DNA of 64,000 nt from Macrostomum hystrix (taxonomy: Eukaryota > Platyhelminthes > Macrostomidae): the NCBI GenBank assembly GCA_950097015.1, contig CATNEN010000025.1:7348501-7412500 (forward strand), written 5' to 3'. The notes beneath the pieces were generated by a model, which had not been told where the DNA came from, did not search any database, and saw only the letters and a program-made list of their open reading frames with translations. The position numbers and the translations under genes were made by a program. This document shows, piece after piece, positions 22,889 to 34,061 of this stretch (position 1 is the stretch's first letter; each line of letters opens with the position of its first letter).

Positions 22889-23351
22889 CCATCTCGTCCA
22901 CTCGGTCAGACATGGACAGGGTAACTCCGATGAGGATGACACACATGGCCAAGAGTGCGAAGGCCACCGCCATGACGATGCGCGCTACTCGGCGCTGCTT
23001 CGCCGTCGGCGGCGCCGCATCGGAGTCGATCAGCACAGTCGGCGGGTCCGGCTCGCCTCGATAGTCGCCGCTCCCGACACCGCCGACGCCGACGCTACCA
23101 CCGTCGTCGTCTCTGACGCCCGAGGCCGCTTTACTGCAGCCGCCGCTTAGCAGTTCCAGTGTCGACATCGGCGCCAAATCGACGCCACCGAGGTCGAAGC
23201 CGACGCCTTCTTCGCCATCTTCGCAGCTGTCTGCGCCGCCGGTGGCGTTAGACGAATGATGGCGCTGCCGGCGGTTAACTTTAGCGCCCGTCGAGTCAGA
23301 TGCCGATGTTACCTCAGTGACAGCGACATCGTCAGCCTGTAGTGCCGACAT
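22889..23351 (-). CDS. First exon of an unrecognised single-pass membrane protein (partial)
   Basis: I do not recognise the family. ATG 23351 is preceded in frame by TAG six codons upstream. The exon ends at 22889 in a clear donor (GAGATGG then GTGAGT), leaving phase 1. The 154 codons encode an acidic, Ser/Gly-rich N-terminus (1-117), a basic stop (KQRRVAR, 118-124), a hydrophobic helix (about 123-145, IVMAVAFALLAMCVILIGV) and SMSDRVDEMG. This suggests a type II orientation with the C-terminus outside, encoded by later exons. The GC-rich coding bias and clean donor support a real gene. An acceptor-like TTGTAG sits 15 nt before the ATG. Downstream exons were not found. Confidence 0.7.
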
Positions 23352-23419
23352 CTTTGATACTGCGACCTACAATGAGACAATGACGATTCGCTATGTCAGT
23401 GATGTGTTAGATAAGGTTT

Positions 23420-23870
23420 GAGTCTCAGTCAGGTCAGGCTTGAGTCAGTGTTGGGTGAAGTTTAAAAAATTTTCAGGTCAAGTTTGAGTCAGGTCAAGTT
23501 GAGTCAGGTCAAGTTTGAGTCAGGTCAAGTTTGAGTCAGGTCAAGTTTGAGTCAGGTCAAGTTTGAGTCAGGTCAAGTTTGAGTCAGGTCAAGTTTGAGT
23601 CAGGTCAAGTTTGAGTCAGGTGAAGTTTGAGTCAGGTCAAGTTTGAGTCAGGTCAAGTTTGAGTCAGGTCAAGTTTGAGTCAGGTCAAGTTTGAGTCAGG
23701 TCAAGTTTGAGTCAGGTCAAGTTTAAGTCAGGTCAAGTTTGAGTCAGGTGAAGTTTGAGTCAGGTCAAGTTTAAGTCAGGTCAAGTTTGAGTCAGGTCAA
23801 GTTTGAGTCAGGTCAAGTTTAAGTCAGGTCAAGTTTGAGTCAGGTCAAGTTGAGTCAGAATTTACCCTTA
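23420..23870. repeat. 16-bp minisatellite, about 26 units
   Basis: Unit CAAGTTTGAGTCAGGT with occasional TTTAAGTC and GGTGAAG variants. It starts about 70 bp upstream of the membrane-protein ATG, so it is in its promoter, outron or a 5' UTR intron. Confidence 0.95.
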
Positions 23871-24440
23871 TTGTTAATCGTAAATTAGATTATCGATTTG
23901 TTTAAAAGGGTCAGAGGAGGTTCAGCAGCTACTAAAAGCAGAATAAGCAAATATTTCTGGAATCCGTGCTCATAAAGCCTCATTATCGTTGGTTTGGCAT
24001 AGAGTCAGACCAGCTATTTTCAAGGGAACGCGGCTGATAATTTTTAGGGCTCCGCCCAACCTGAGATCATCAACTCAGTGCAAGCACGGATTCTGCGAGT
24101 CTGCTCCGGTTACTAGGAGACTAGGTTACTAGGAGAAAAATATGCCACAAGGCCTCCTGCCTACCCGCCTGAGCTACCTTACCCCGAAAGCCCTGCTCAT
24201 TCACCCACTCATTCTAACCCACCTCCGCTACTTGTCGATAGTGAATTAAAGAAAGGCTTCATTTTAAACCCGCTTTTTGATGCTCAGACGAACAGGAGAT
24301 GCTCCAAGATGGCAGCACAGAGTTAAGATGGAGAAAAGTGCAAATATTTGTCCGCCTTTCATGCAGATCGAGTGGCCAAGTGAGCCAACTCAAATGCCGA
24401 GCTGTCTTAACTGAGTACTTCTGAATACTTCTGGTTCAAC
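23871..24440. other. Intergenic unique sequence, nothing recognised
   Basis: No gene or repeat recognised. Confidence 0.4.
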
Positions 24441-24935
24441 TGACAACCCACCTACTGTTATGGCTGACAATCCATCAACTGTCATGGCTGACAATCCATC
24501 AACTGTCATGGCTGACTATCCATCAACTGTCATGTCTGACAACCCACCAACTGTCATATCTGACAACCCACCAACTGACATATCTGACAACCCACCAACT
24601 GTCATATCTGACAACCCACCAACTGTCATATCTGACAACCCACCAACTGTCATAACTGACAACCCAACAACTGTCATATCTGACAACCCAACAACTGTCA
24701 TATCTGACAGCCCACCCACTGTCATATCTGACTACCCACCAACTGTCATGGCTTACAATCCATCAACTGTCATGGCTGACAATCTAACAACTGTCATATC
24801 TGACAATCCACCAACTGTCATGGCTGACAATCCATCAACTGTCATGGCTGACAATCCACCAACTGTCATATCTGACAACCCACCAACTGTCATGGCTGAC
24901 AACCCACCAACTGTCATTACTTCAATTATGCTAAA
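24440..24935. repeat. 24-bp minisatellite, about 20 units
   Basis: Unit of 24 bp containing CTGTCATATCTGACAACCCA, with a second variant containing CATGGCTGACAATCCATC. It is open in one plus frame and two minus frames because 24 is a multiple of three. Confidence 0.95.
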
Positions 24936-25390
24936 AAAGTAATTGCTAACAAGCAATAAGCTGTCATGGCTGATGAATCTGCAGCGATCGTTGAATCAAG
25001 TTCTCGACAAAAATATAAGCCATCAACAGCAAGACAGCTGCAGCTTCTTCTCTCTCGCTCTTCATTTTCTGCTCACTCGCCCCATTGTTCTGCTCCCATT
25101 GTTGCAGCCCCTCTTTTACCTTACAGGGGATGGGATTGGGGATTTGTACGCCGACTAAAAATCCCAAAGGCACTTGCAACTCGTTTCAACCCGTCGAGCA
25201 TTTTAGCCAAGAGAAGTGTTTGGGATTTTTTAAATTAGGAACAATGGTCGACGGGCAGTTATATTGGGGGGGGAGAGCGGGCACAGTCCGGCGCCTGCAT
25301 CTATTTTGCAATCAAGTACGGCAGCACTAGAGTAGAAGTTCAAACTAATAGTACATTTGACTGAATTGTCTAGTCTTTGTTTTTAATTGG
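24936..25390. other. Intergenic unique sequence, nothing recognised
   Basis: Moderate GC content, overlapping short frames on both strands, no recognised family. Confidence 0.4.
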
Positions 25391-25391
25391 A

Positions 25392-27990
25392 TTAACTGAA
25401 TCCAGAATCCGACATCTGAGTCCAGAATCCGACATCTGAATCCAGAATCCAACATCTGAATCCAGAATCCAACATCTGAATCCTGATTGCGACATCTGAA
25501 TCCTGAATCTGACATCTGAGTCCAGAATCCAACATCTGAGTCCAGAATCTGACATCTGAATCCAGAATCCAACATCTGAGTCCAGAATCCGACATCTGAA
25601 TCCAGAATCCGACATCTCAGTCCAGAATCCGACATCTGAGTCCAGAATCCGACATCTGAGTCCAGAATCCGACATCTGAATCCACAAACCGACATCTGAG
25701 TCCAGAAACCGACATCTGAATCCAGAATCCGACATCTGAATCCAGAATCCAACATCTGAGTCCTGATTGCGACATCTGAATCCAGAATCCGACATCTGAA
25801 TCCAGAATCCAACATCTGAGTCCACAATCCGACATCTGAATCCACAATCCAATATCTGAGACCAGAATCCAACATCAGAATCCAGAATCCAACATCTGAA
25901 TCCAGAATCCAACATCTGAGTCCAGAATCCAACATCTAAATTCAGAATCCAACATCTGAATCCAGAATCCGACATCGGAGTCCAGAATCCAACATCTGAA
26001 TCCAGAATCCAACATCTGAATCCAGAATCCAACATCTGAGTCCAGAATCCAACATCTGAATCCAGAATCCAACATCTGAATCCAGAATCCAACATCTGAG
26101 TCCAGAATCCAACATCAGAATCCAGAATCCAACATCTGAATCCAGAATCCAACATCTAAATCCAGAATCCAACATCTGAATCCAGAATCCAACATCGGAG
26201 TCCAGAATCCAACATCTGAATCCAGAATCCAACATCAGAATCCAGAATCCAACATCTGAATCCAGAATCCAACATCTAAATCCAGAATCCAACATCTGAA
26301 TCCAGAATCCGACATCGGAGTCCAGAATCCAACATCTGAATCCAGAATCCAACATCTGAATCCAGAATCCAACATCTGAATCCTGATTGCGACATCTGAA
26401 TCCTGAATCTGACATCTGAATCCAGAATCCGACATCTGAGTCCAGAAACCGACATCTGAGTCCAGAAACCGACATCTGAATCCAGAATCCGACATCTAAA
26501 TCCAGAATCCAACATCTGAGTCCTGATTGCGACATCTGAGTCCAGAATCCGACATCTGAATCCAGAATCCGACATCTCAGTCCAGAATCCGACATCTGAG
26601 TCCAGAATCCGACATCTGAGTCCAGAATCCAACATCTGAATCCAGAAACCGACATCTGAGTCCAGAAACCGACATCTGAGTCCAGAAACCGACATCTGAA
26701 TCCAGAATCCGACATCTGAATCCAGAATCCAACATCTGAGTCCTGATTGCGACATCTGAATCCAGAATCCGACATCTGAATCCAGAATCCAACATCTGAG
26801 TCCACAATCCGACATCTGAATCCACAATCCAATATCTGAATCCACAATCCAACATCTAAATCCAGAATCCAACATCTGAATCCAGAATCCAACATCTGAA
26901 TCCAGAATCCAACATCTGAATCCAGAATCCAACATTTGAATCCAGAATCCAACATCTGAATCCAGAATCCAACATCTGAGTCCAGAATCCAACATCAGAA
27001 TCCAGAATCCAACATCTGAATCCAGAATCCAACATCTAAATCCAGAATCCAACATCTGAATCCAGAATCCGACATCGGAGTCCAGAATCCAACATCTGAA
27101 TCCAGAATCCGACATCGGAGTCCAGAATCCAACATCTGAATCCAGAATCCAACATCTGAATCCAGAATCCAACATCTGAGTCCAGAATCCAACATCTGAA
27201 TCCAGAATCCAACATCTGAATCCAGAATCCAACATCTGAGTCCAGAATCCAACATCAGAATCCAGAATCCAACATCTGAATCCAGAATCCAACATCTAAA
27301 TCCAGAATCCAACATCTGAATCCAGAATCCGACATCGGAGTCCAGAATCCAACATCTGAATCCAGAATCCAACATCTAAATCCACAATCCGACATCTGAA
27401 TCCACAATCCAATATCTGAATCCAGAATCCAACATCTAAATCCAGAATCCAACATCTGAATCCAGAATCCAACATCTGAATCCAGAATCCAACATTTGAA
27501 TCCAGAATCCAACATCTGAATCCAGAATCCAACATCTAAATCCAGAATCCAACATCTAAATCCACAATCCGACATCTGAATCCACAATCCAATATCTGAA
27601 TCCAGAATCCAACATCTTAATCCACAATCAGACATCTGAATCCACAATCCAACATCTAAATCCAGAATCCAACATTTGAATCCAGAATCCAACATCTGAA
27701 TTCAGAATCCAACATCTGAATCCTGATTGCGACATCTGAATCCAGAATCCGACATCTGAGTCCAGAATCCAACATCTGAATCCTGATTGCGACATCTGAA
27801 TCCAGAATCCGACATCTGAATCCAGAATCCGACATCTGAGTCCAGAATCCAACATCTGAGTCCAGAATCCAACATCTGAATCCAGAATCCGACATCTGAA
27901 TCCAGAATCCGACATTTGAATCCAGAATCCGACATCTGAATCCAGAATCCGACATCTGAATCCAGAATCCGACATCTGAATCCAGAATCC
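25392..27990. repeat. 20-bp minisatellite, about 130 units
   Basis: Unit TCCAGAATCCAACATCTGAA with variants ending CTGAG, CTAAA, CGGAG or CAGAA, and internal CTGATTGCG and CACAATCC forms. The variants recur in blocks; for example the CAGAA, CTGAA, CTAAA run is seen near 26101, 26221, 26991 and 27241. Long minus-strand frames of over 300 codons come only from the unit lacking stops. Confidence 0.97.
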
Positions 27991-28560
27991 AGCAATCTCA
28001 GCATTGCAACCGCAGCAGGGCCAGCATTGCGAGTGTACTTGTTTCGGCACAAGCATTGTGCGCGTGTGAGATAAGACTTTCTCCATCCTCATTTCTGCGG
28101 TACCAGAACGCATTAGCCAAAGCCAACCAAACATTAGCCAGTCCACGCATTTTCCACATAGTTTCTGAAGACACGAAAAACAGCTATTCAAACATAAGCG
28201 ATAAATAATTCATGCTGATACAGCGGCTAGATACTCTGTCTCCAACAGACTGGAGAACCCTTTCCCCCGACCCGGCTGTTCTCAATACTGGACCACTCGG
28301 ACTATCTACAGTTTTTTTGGTGTGTCGTTTACTATTAATCTTTTCCCCGCCTCATTTGGTATTAACGACTGAATGTCGATGGACATCTGTAGCTTTTATC
28401 GCTTCTTTAAAGGAAATCAATGATTGTAGGGAATTCCCTTGCGGGCCGACTAGCCAGAAATTTAACTAGCTGTCTTGGAATCGAATTTATTAACAAAAAA
28501 ATTATTCCCCAAACGATTATCCCAATAAAACAAACTTCTTAGAAACCATACTCAAAGAAG
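27991..28560. other. Unique sequence between arrays, nothing recognised
   Basis: No supported gene; short open frames only. Confidence 0.4.
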
Positions 28561-28564
28561 GTTG

Positions 28565-29175
28565 ATTCTTGTGTCTAACAGGTTCATTCAGGTGTCTAAC
28601 AGGTTAATTCAGGTGTCTAACAGGTTAATTCTGGTGTCTAACAGGTTAATTCAGGTGTCTAACAGGTTAATTCTGATGTCTAACAGATTGATTCTGATGT
28701 CTAGTAGATTGATTCTGATGTCTAGTGTCTAACAGAAGATTTAGGTGTCTAACAGAAGATTTAGGTGTCTAACAGAAGATTTAGGTTTCTAACAGAAGAT
28801 TTAGGTGTCTAACAGAAGATTTAGGTGTCTAACCGAAGATTTAGGTGTCTAACAGAAGATTTAGGTGTCTAACAGAAGATTTAGGTTTCTAACAGAAGAT
28901 TTAGGTGTCTAACAGAAGATTTAGGTGTCTAACAGAAGATTTAGGTGTCTAACAGAAGATTTAGGTGTCTAACAGAAGATTTAGGTGTCTAACAGAATAT
29001 TTAGGTGTCTAACAGAAGATTTAGGTTTCTAACAGAAGATTTAGGTGTCTAACAGAAGATTTAGGTTTCTAACAGAAGATTTAGGTGTCTAACAGAAGAT
29101 TTAGGTGTCTAACAGAAGATTTAGGTGTCTAACAGAAGATTTAGGTGACGAACAGAAGATTTAGGTGTCTACAAT
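28565..29175. repeat. 20-bp minisatellite with a diverged 21-bp leading edge
   Basis: 28565-28735 has units with GTGTCTAACAGGTTAATTC. 28735-29175 has the homogeneous unit GTGTCTAACAGAAGATTTAG, about 21 copies. The shared GTGTCTAACAG core suggests one array that turned over internally. Confidence 0.95.
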
Positions 29176-29849
29176 TTGTGGCCAGTCTGCTTTTGTTAGA
29201 GATTTTTTATCTAATAAACCAAATCGTGCTTCTAATTTCGAGTAGTGACAAATTATTGAAACCATATTCGAAAAATCACTGACCCGAATCACTGTTCGTG
29301 TTCAATCGAAAAGTCGCTTCTACTTGGCGGGAAGTATATATAGGGCTGGGAATTAACAAAACTTTTTTTATCCTCCCGGGCATTGGATTCTGAAGAGTGA
29401 CCACTTGAAATTTAGATTGATCCCCTCTACTTTGACTCTTTGGCATAAAATCGTTTTGCTTCTTCTTTTTAATGAAACTTTTCCATTCAATGAAAGTCTA
29501 GCTTTTATGTACTAAAAATGTTGCTTACATAAAAATTTTAAATTTGATTAAGCTGAGTGAGTTTTAATACATTTTCAGTTAAACAAAATTTCCGGCATAA
29601 ACCCGGAAAATAGAATGAGCAACTTGATACTGCGCTTGTAATTAAAAGTTATTGACTCAAAAATGTAAGGAAATATATTTGTATTTTATTTAATATTCCC
29701 CTTGTTCTACTAGACAGGTCCTAAGAAAGGGATGAATTTCAGTCAATAGAATTTGATCGATAATACCGTCGGGAGTGTGCCATCAAGCTTTAATCCTCAG
29801 CTTAGCAGCTGCGACGGGACCACGGAGAAATAATGGCCGGTAATTATTT
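29176..29849. other. AT-rich unique sequence, nothing recognised
   Basis: No gene, RNA or repeat recognised. Confidence 0.4.
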
Positions 29850-30041
29850 TTATCCGAACTGCACTTGTCCCTGAGGAACAAGGTGGGAGCATTGCCACGG
29901 GCTGTGGAGGCTGTTTAAGTGGGGATCAGGAGGAGCAGGGTATTTCTGAGGGTGCTCGAACTGCGGACAACAAAGGATCCAGATATCTTCACATACCTCT
30001 TTCGAGTGGGAGAGCGGACAGCGGAATGGGGATGTCTTGAC
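29850..30041 (-). CDS. Possible terminal exon of an unknown gene
   Basis: Weak call. A GC-rich minus-strand frame follows an acceptor-like GATCCGCAG at 30042 and reads VKTSPFRCPLSHSKE, continues through FEHPQKYPAPPDPHLN, and stops at 29850. A 36-nt in-frame segment inside it starts GTATGT and ends CCGCAG, so it could be a micro-intron. Upstream is a 1.8-kb array that would be the preceding intron. I do not recognise the protein and found no upstream exon. Confidence 0.3.
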   Translation of the reverse strand, partial: VKTSPFRCPLSHSKEVCEDIWILCCPQFEHPQKYPAPPDPHLNSLHSPWQCSHLVPQGQVQFG

Positions 30042-30059
30042 CTGCGGATCTGAGCAGTA

Positions 30060-31885
30060 ACCGGGAGGATGGGATAAGATACAAACTGATGGGATAAGAT
30101 ACAAACTGATGGGATAAGATCCAAACTGATGGGATAAGATCCAAACTGATGGGATAAGATACAAACTGATGGGATAAGATACAAACTGATGGGATAAGAT
30201 CCAAACTGATGGGATAAGATACAAACTGATGGGATAAGATACAAACTGATGGGATAAGATACAAACTGATGGGATAAGATCCAAACTGATGGGATAAGAT
30301 ACAAACTGATGGGATAAGATCCAAACTGATGGGATAAGATCCAAACTGATGGGATAAAATACAACTGATGGGATAAGATCCAAACTGATGGGATAAGATC
30401 CAAACTGATGGGATAAGATCCAAACTGATGGGATAAGATCCAAACTGATGGGATAAGATCCAAACTGATGGGATAAGATCCAAACTGATGGGATAAGATC
30501 CAAACTGATGGGATAAGATCCAAACTGATGGGATAAGATTAAAACTGATGGGATAAGATCCAAACTGATGGGATAAGATCCAAACTGATGGGATAAGATA
30601 CAAGCTGATGGGATAAGATCCAAACTGATGGGATAAGATACAAACTGATGGGATAAGATCCAAACTGATGGGATAAGATCCAAACTGATGGGATAAGATA
30701 CAAACTGATGGGATAAGATACAAACTGATGGGATAAGATACAAGCTGATGGGATAAGATACAAACTGATGGGATAAGATCCAAACTGATGGGATAAGATA
30801 CAAGCTGATGGGATAAGATACAAACTGATGGGATAAGATCCAAACTGATGGGATAAGATACAAACTGATGGGATAAGATCCAAACTGATGGGATAAGATC
30901 CAAACTGATGGGATAAGATACAAACTGATGGGATAAGATCCAAACTGATGGGATAAGATCCAAACTGATGGGATAAGATCCAAACTGATGGGATAAAATA
31001 CAAACTGATGGGATAAGATCCAAACTGATGGGATAAGATACAAACTGATGGGATAAGATCCAAACTGATGGGATAAGATCAAAACTGATGGGATAAGATC
31101 CAAACTGATGGGATAAGATCCAAACTGATGGGATAAGATCCAAACTGATGCGATAAGATACAAACTGATGGGATAAGATCCAAACAGATGGGATAAGATC
31201 CAAACTGATGGGATAAGATACAAACTGATGGGATAAGATACAAACTGATGGGATAAGATACAAACTGATGGGATAAGATCCAAACTGATGGGATAAGATA
31301 CAAACTGATGGGATAAGATCCAAACTGATGGGATAAGATCCAAACTGATGCGATAAGATACAAACTGATGGGATAAGATACAAACTGATGGGATAAGATA
31401 CAAACTGATGGGATAAGATCCAAACTGATGGGATAAGATACAAACTGATGGGATAAGATCCAAACTGATGGGATAAGATCCAAACTGATGCGATAAGATA
31501 CAAACTGATGGGATAAGATACAAACTGATGGGATAAGATCCAAACTGATGGGATAAGATCCAAACTGATGGGATAAGATACAAACTGATGGGATAAGATA
31601 CAAACTGATGGGATAAGATCCAAACTGATGGGATAAGATACAAACTGATGGGATAAGATCCAAACTGATGGGATAAGATCCAAACTGATGGGATAAAATA
31701 CAAACTGATGGGATAAGATCCAAACTGATGGGATAAGATCCAAACTGATGGGATAAGATCCAAACTGATGGGATAAGATCCAAACTGATGGGATAAGATC
31801 CAAACTGATGGGATAAGATCCAAACTGATGGGATAAGATACAAACTGATGGGATAAGATCCAAACTGATGGGATAAGATCCAAAC
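30060..31885. repeat. 20-bp minisatellite, about 91 units
   Basis: Unit GATGGGATAAGATCCAAACT with a single main polymorphism, GATCC or GATAC, distributed irregularly. Stop-free in the minus frames, giving spurious frames up to 677 codons. Confidence 0.97.
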
Positions 31886-33057
31886 CGATGTTTCTTTTAA
31901 AACACCTAGGTGACGATTTCCTAAATCAGGGGATAAATGAAGAGGATAATTTTCTACAATAAGGAATAACATTTAAACGGAGGGTGAATTGGGGATAAAA
32001 TTCAGGTTTATTGATATTAATTAGTATACAAACAAAATCTTGTCAAATAGAGCTGCTATACTCTATTTTTAAAAGGGAGGAACTAACAGACACTTGTGGC
32101 CCTAAAAAGGGCCGTTTAAATTGCCTTTGAACTAGAAATTGTTTACGAAAACCCGACGAATCGCTTCCTACTTACCTGTTTTAGATATTGACGCACTTTA
32201 GAAGTGATTCCGATGCAGGGCGGATGCAGGTATTTTAGTGTCAGATTGTCCCTGTGCTTTATACTAGTAAATTACTGGGATCCGGGAGAAAGTTTTGCCG
32301 ACAATGTTAGAAAAAAGCAGGGGCACGACGAGGATTTTTAGTCGATCAAAAAACTGACAGCCCTGTCAGGTGGGTTGGGCTGCCAGGTAGAGAAATCAGT
32401 ATAGGATAATTTTGGTCACAATGATGTGTGTTGCCGAGTCGCAGAGTATGTGCTGCCTAATGCATTTTTATAAGCAATCGGCTCTGATTATTCCATGCCC
32501 TGGGGTGGTGGGGCTGAGAGAGAAACGAGACAGGACGAGACAGAGGCAAGCTTATAGGAACTATGCTAGCAGCATCCAATCCCTGTATTGGGAGGTAGTG
32601 CAATTGCTAAGTATTCCGGGAAAATGGCTCCCAATGTCACGTGACCCACTTTTGGTAGATTTATTGGAATTCGACACAATACACAGCTGGCTTTGCATTG
32701 TAATAAAGTGGTGAAGTGATGAAAGAAGAAATGTGAAAACATGGGATTTTTCCTCCGTTTAGATCCCATTTTAGTTCCGTTGAATACGCATGGAATTGTA
32801 GTATAGTCTGAATGTCAAAATTGTGGGAATTTAGTAAGCTCCAATTTTTCGAGATGGGATTCGGGATTGAGAGTTGATGTCATCTAACATCACTTTGTCA
32901 GATGAGATTCGGGATTGAGAATAGGCGAGATGGGATTCGGTATGCATGGCATTTAGGCTTTCGGTATGGGCTACGCTGACGCAGACGCTGCAGATGCACA
33001 GGTGAAGAGATGCAAACTGTATGAATTTATTCGCACGGGTGTCCCTTCGTTACCAGC
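31886..33057. other. Intergenic region, no gene seen
   Basis: Unique sequence. A 100-codon plus frame at 32412-32714 has no family resemblance and is not annotated. Short repeats of GATGGGATTCGG occur near 32855-32940. Confidence 0.4.
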
Positions 33058-33129
33058 GGTCCCATGGTGTAGCGGTTAGCACTCAGGACTCTGAATCCTG
33101 CGACCCGAGTTCGAGTCTCGGTGGGACCT
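33058..33129 (+). tRNA. tRNA-Gln (anticodon CUG)
   Basis: 72-nt cloverleaf. The acceptor stem GGTCCCA pairs with TGGGACC, the anticodon stem CAGGA pairs with TCCTG around loop CTCTGAA, and the T stem CCGAG pairs with CTCGG around TTCGAGT. The A box reads TGGTGTAGCGG. A TTTT pol III terminator follows at 33132-33135. The sequence is close to animal tRNA-Gln(CUG), and all stems are perfect, so it is likely functional. No intron. Confidence 0.95.
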
Positions 33130-33135
33130 TATTTT

Positions 33136-34061
33136 GTCAGTGACCGTTTTTTTATTCATTTTTCACATCTTAAACTTTTTTTCATTCACATTCATACACA
33201 AATGATCCACAATATCGAGTAAAAAAGTATAAGTAAGTCAGTTAGGACCGGCTTTTTAATAATACTAAAGCTGATATCCACAGAATACACTTTTCTGTAT
33301 TCTGTGCTGATATGATATCTGCCTTTGTTGCACGGATGAGCTGAAAATAAAAATTCGCCTATATGTGGCGAAAAAACTATCATAAAACGCGTACCAAAGA
33401 CCACCGTATTCGTAGCTACGCCATGCTATTTTAGAGATCCATGAATTTATCCAAAGAAGTGATTAAAATGCTTTAAATAAAATAAGTCAAAACGTATCAT
33501 GATTCTGTTATTTTTATCGATATTTTCACTACGAAAAAACTGCCATCGGTAGTAGTATAAACAGTGTATTTGTGAATATTTGTAGTAGTGTGAAAAAATA
33601 TGAATGCTTATCACACATTTGGCTAATATAAAAAAGCAACAATCAAAAAGTCTAAGAAAATTTTCTAATCAAAATCACAGCGTCCGTTGCATCACTATGT
33701 CAGTTAATATTTGAGCATTAGTTTGTCTAATTCTAGCCAAGAAATAAAAGAAAGCCTAGAAAAGTCTGGATTTTGTAAGCACAAAAGTGCAAGCCATTTT
33801 TTAATTGTCTTGTGTTTTTGGAGTAAATGTAATATGATTAGCAAATATTTATCCAAATTGAATTCAATGGGGTTAAGATTTTTTAAAGATATAAATCAAA
33901 CAGAGTCGAAGACACGAAAAATACATTTTGTTAAAATCTGTGAAAGAAAATTAACAAAAAAACATTTGTTTATATTTATTTTAAATTAAGCTTAAATTTA
34001 AATTAAGGAGCGAAGGAAGGAGTATCAAAGAGGCCCTTAAGAATATGAGTTATTTAGGCAG
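33136..34061. other. AT-rich intergenic; candidate LENG9 poly(A) signal
   Basis: No gene seen. TTTATT at 33975-33980 reads AATAAA on the minus strand about 80 nt past the LENG9-like stop and is a plausible polyadenylation signal. Confidence 0.5.

Noticed and set aside
25392-27990. CRISPR-like array
   Set aside because: Units are contiguous 20-mers with no unique spacers, in a eukaryotic context.
29850-31972. Minus-strand frames up to 677 codons
   Set aside because: Pure translation of a 20-bp tandem repeat; only the last 64 codons have unique sequence and these are listed separately.
32412-32714. 100-codon plus-strand frame
   Set aside because: No domain, unusual composition (Met/Cys-rich start), and no splice or promoter support.
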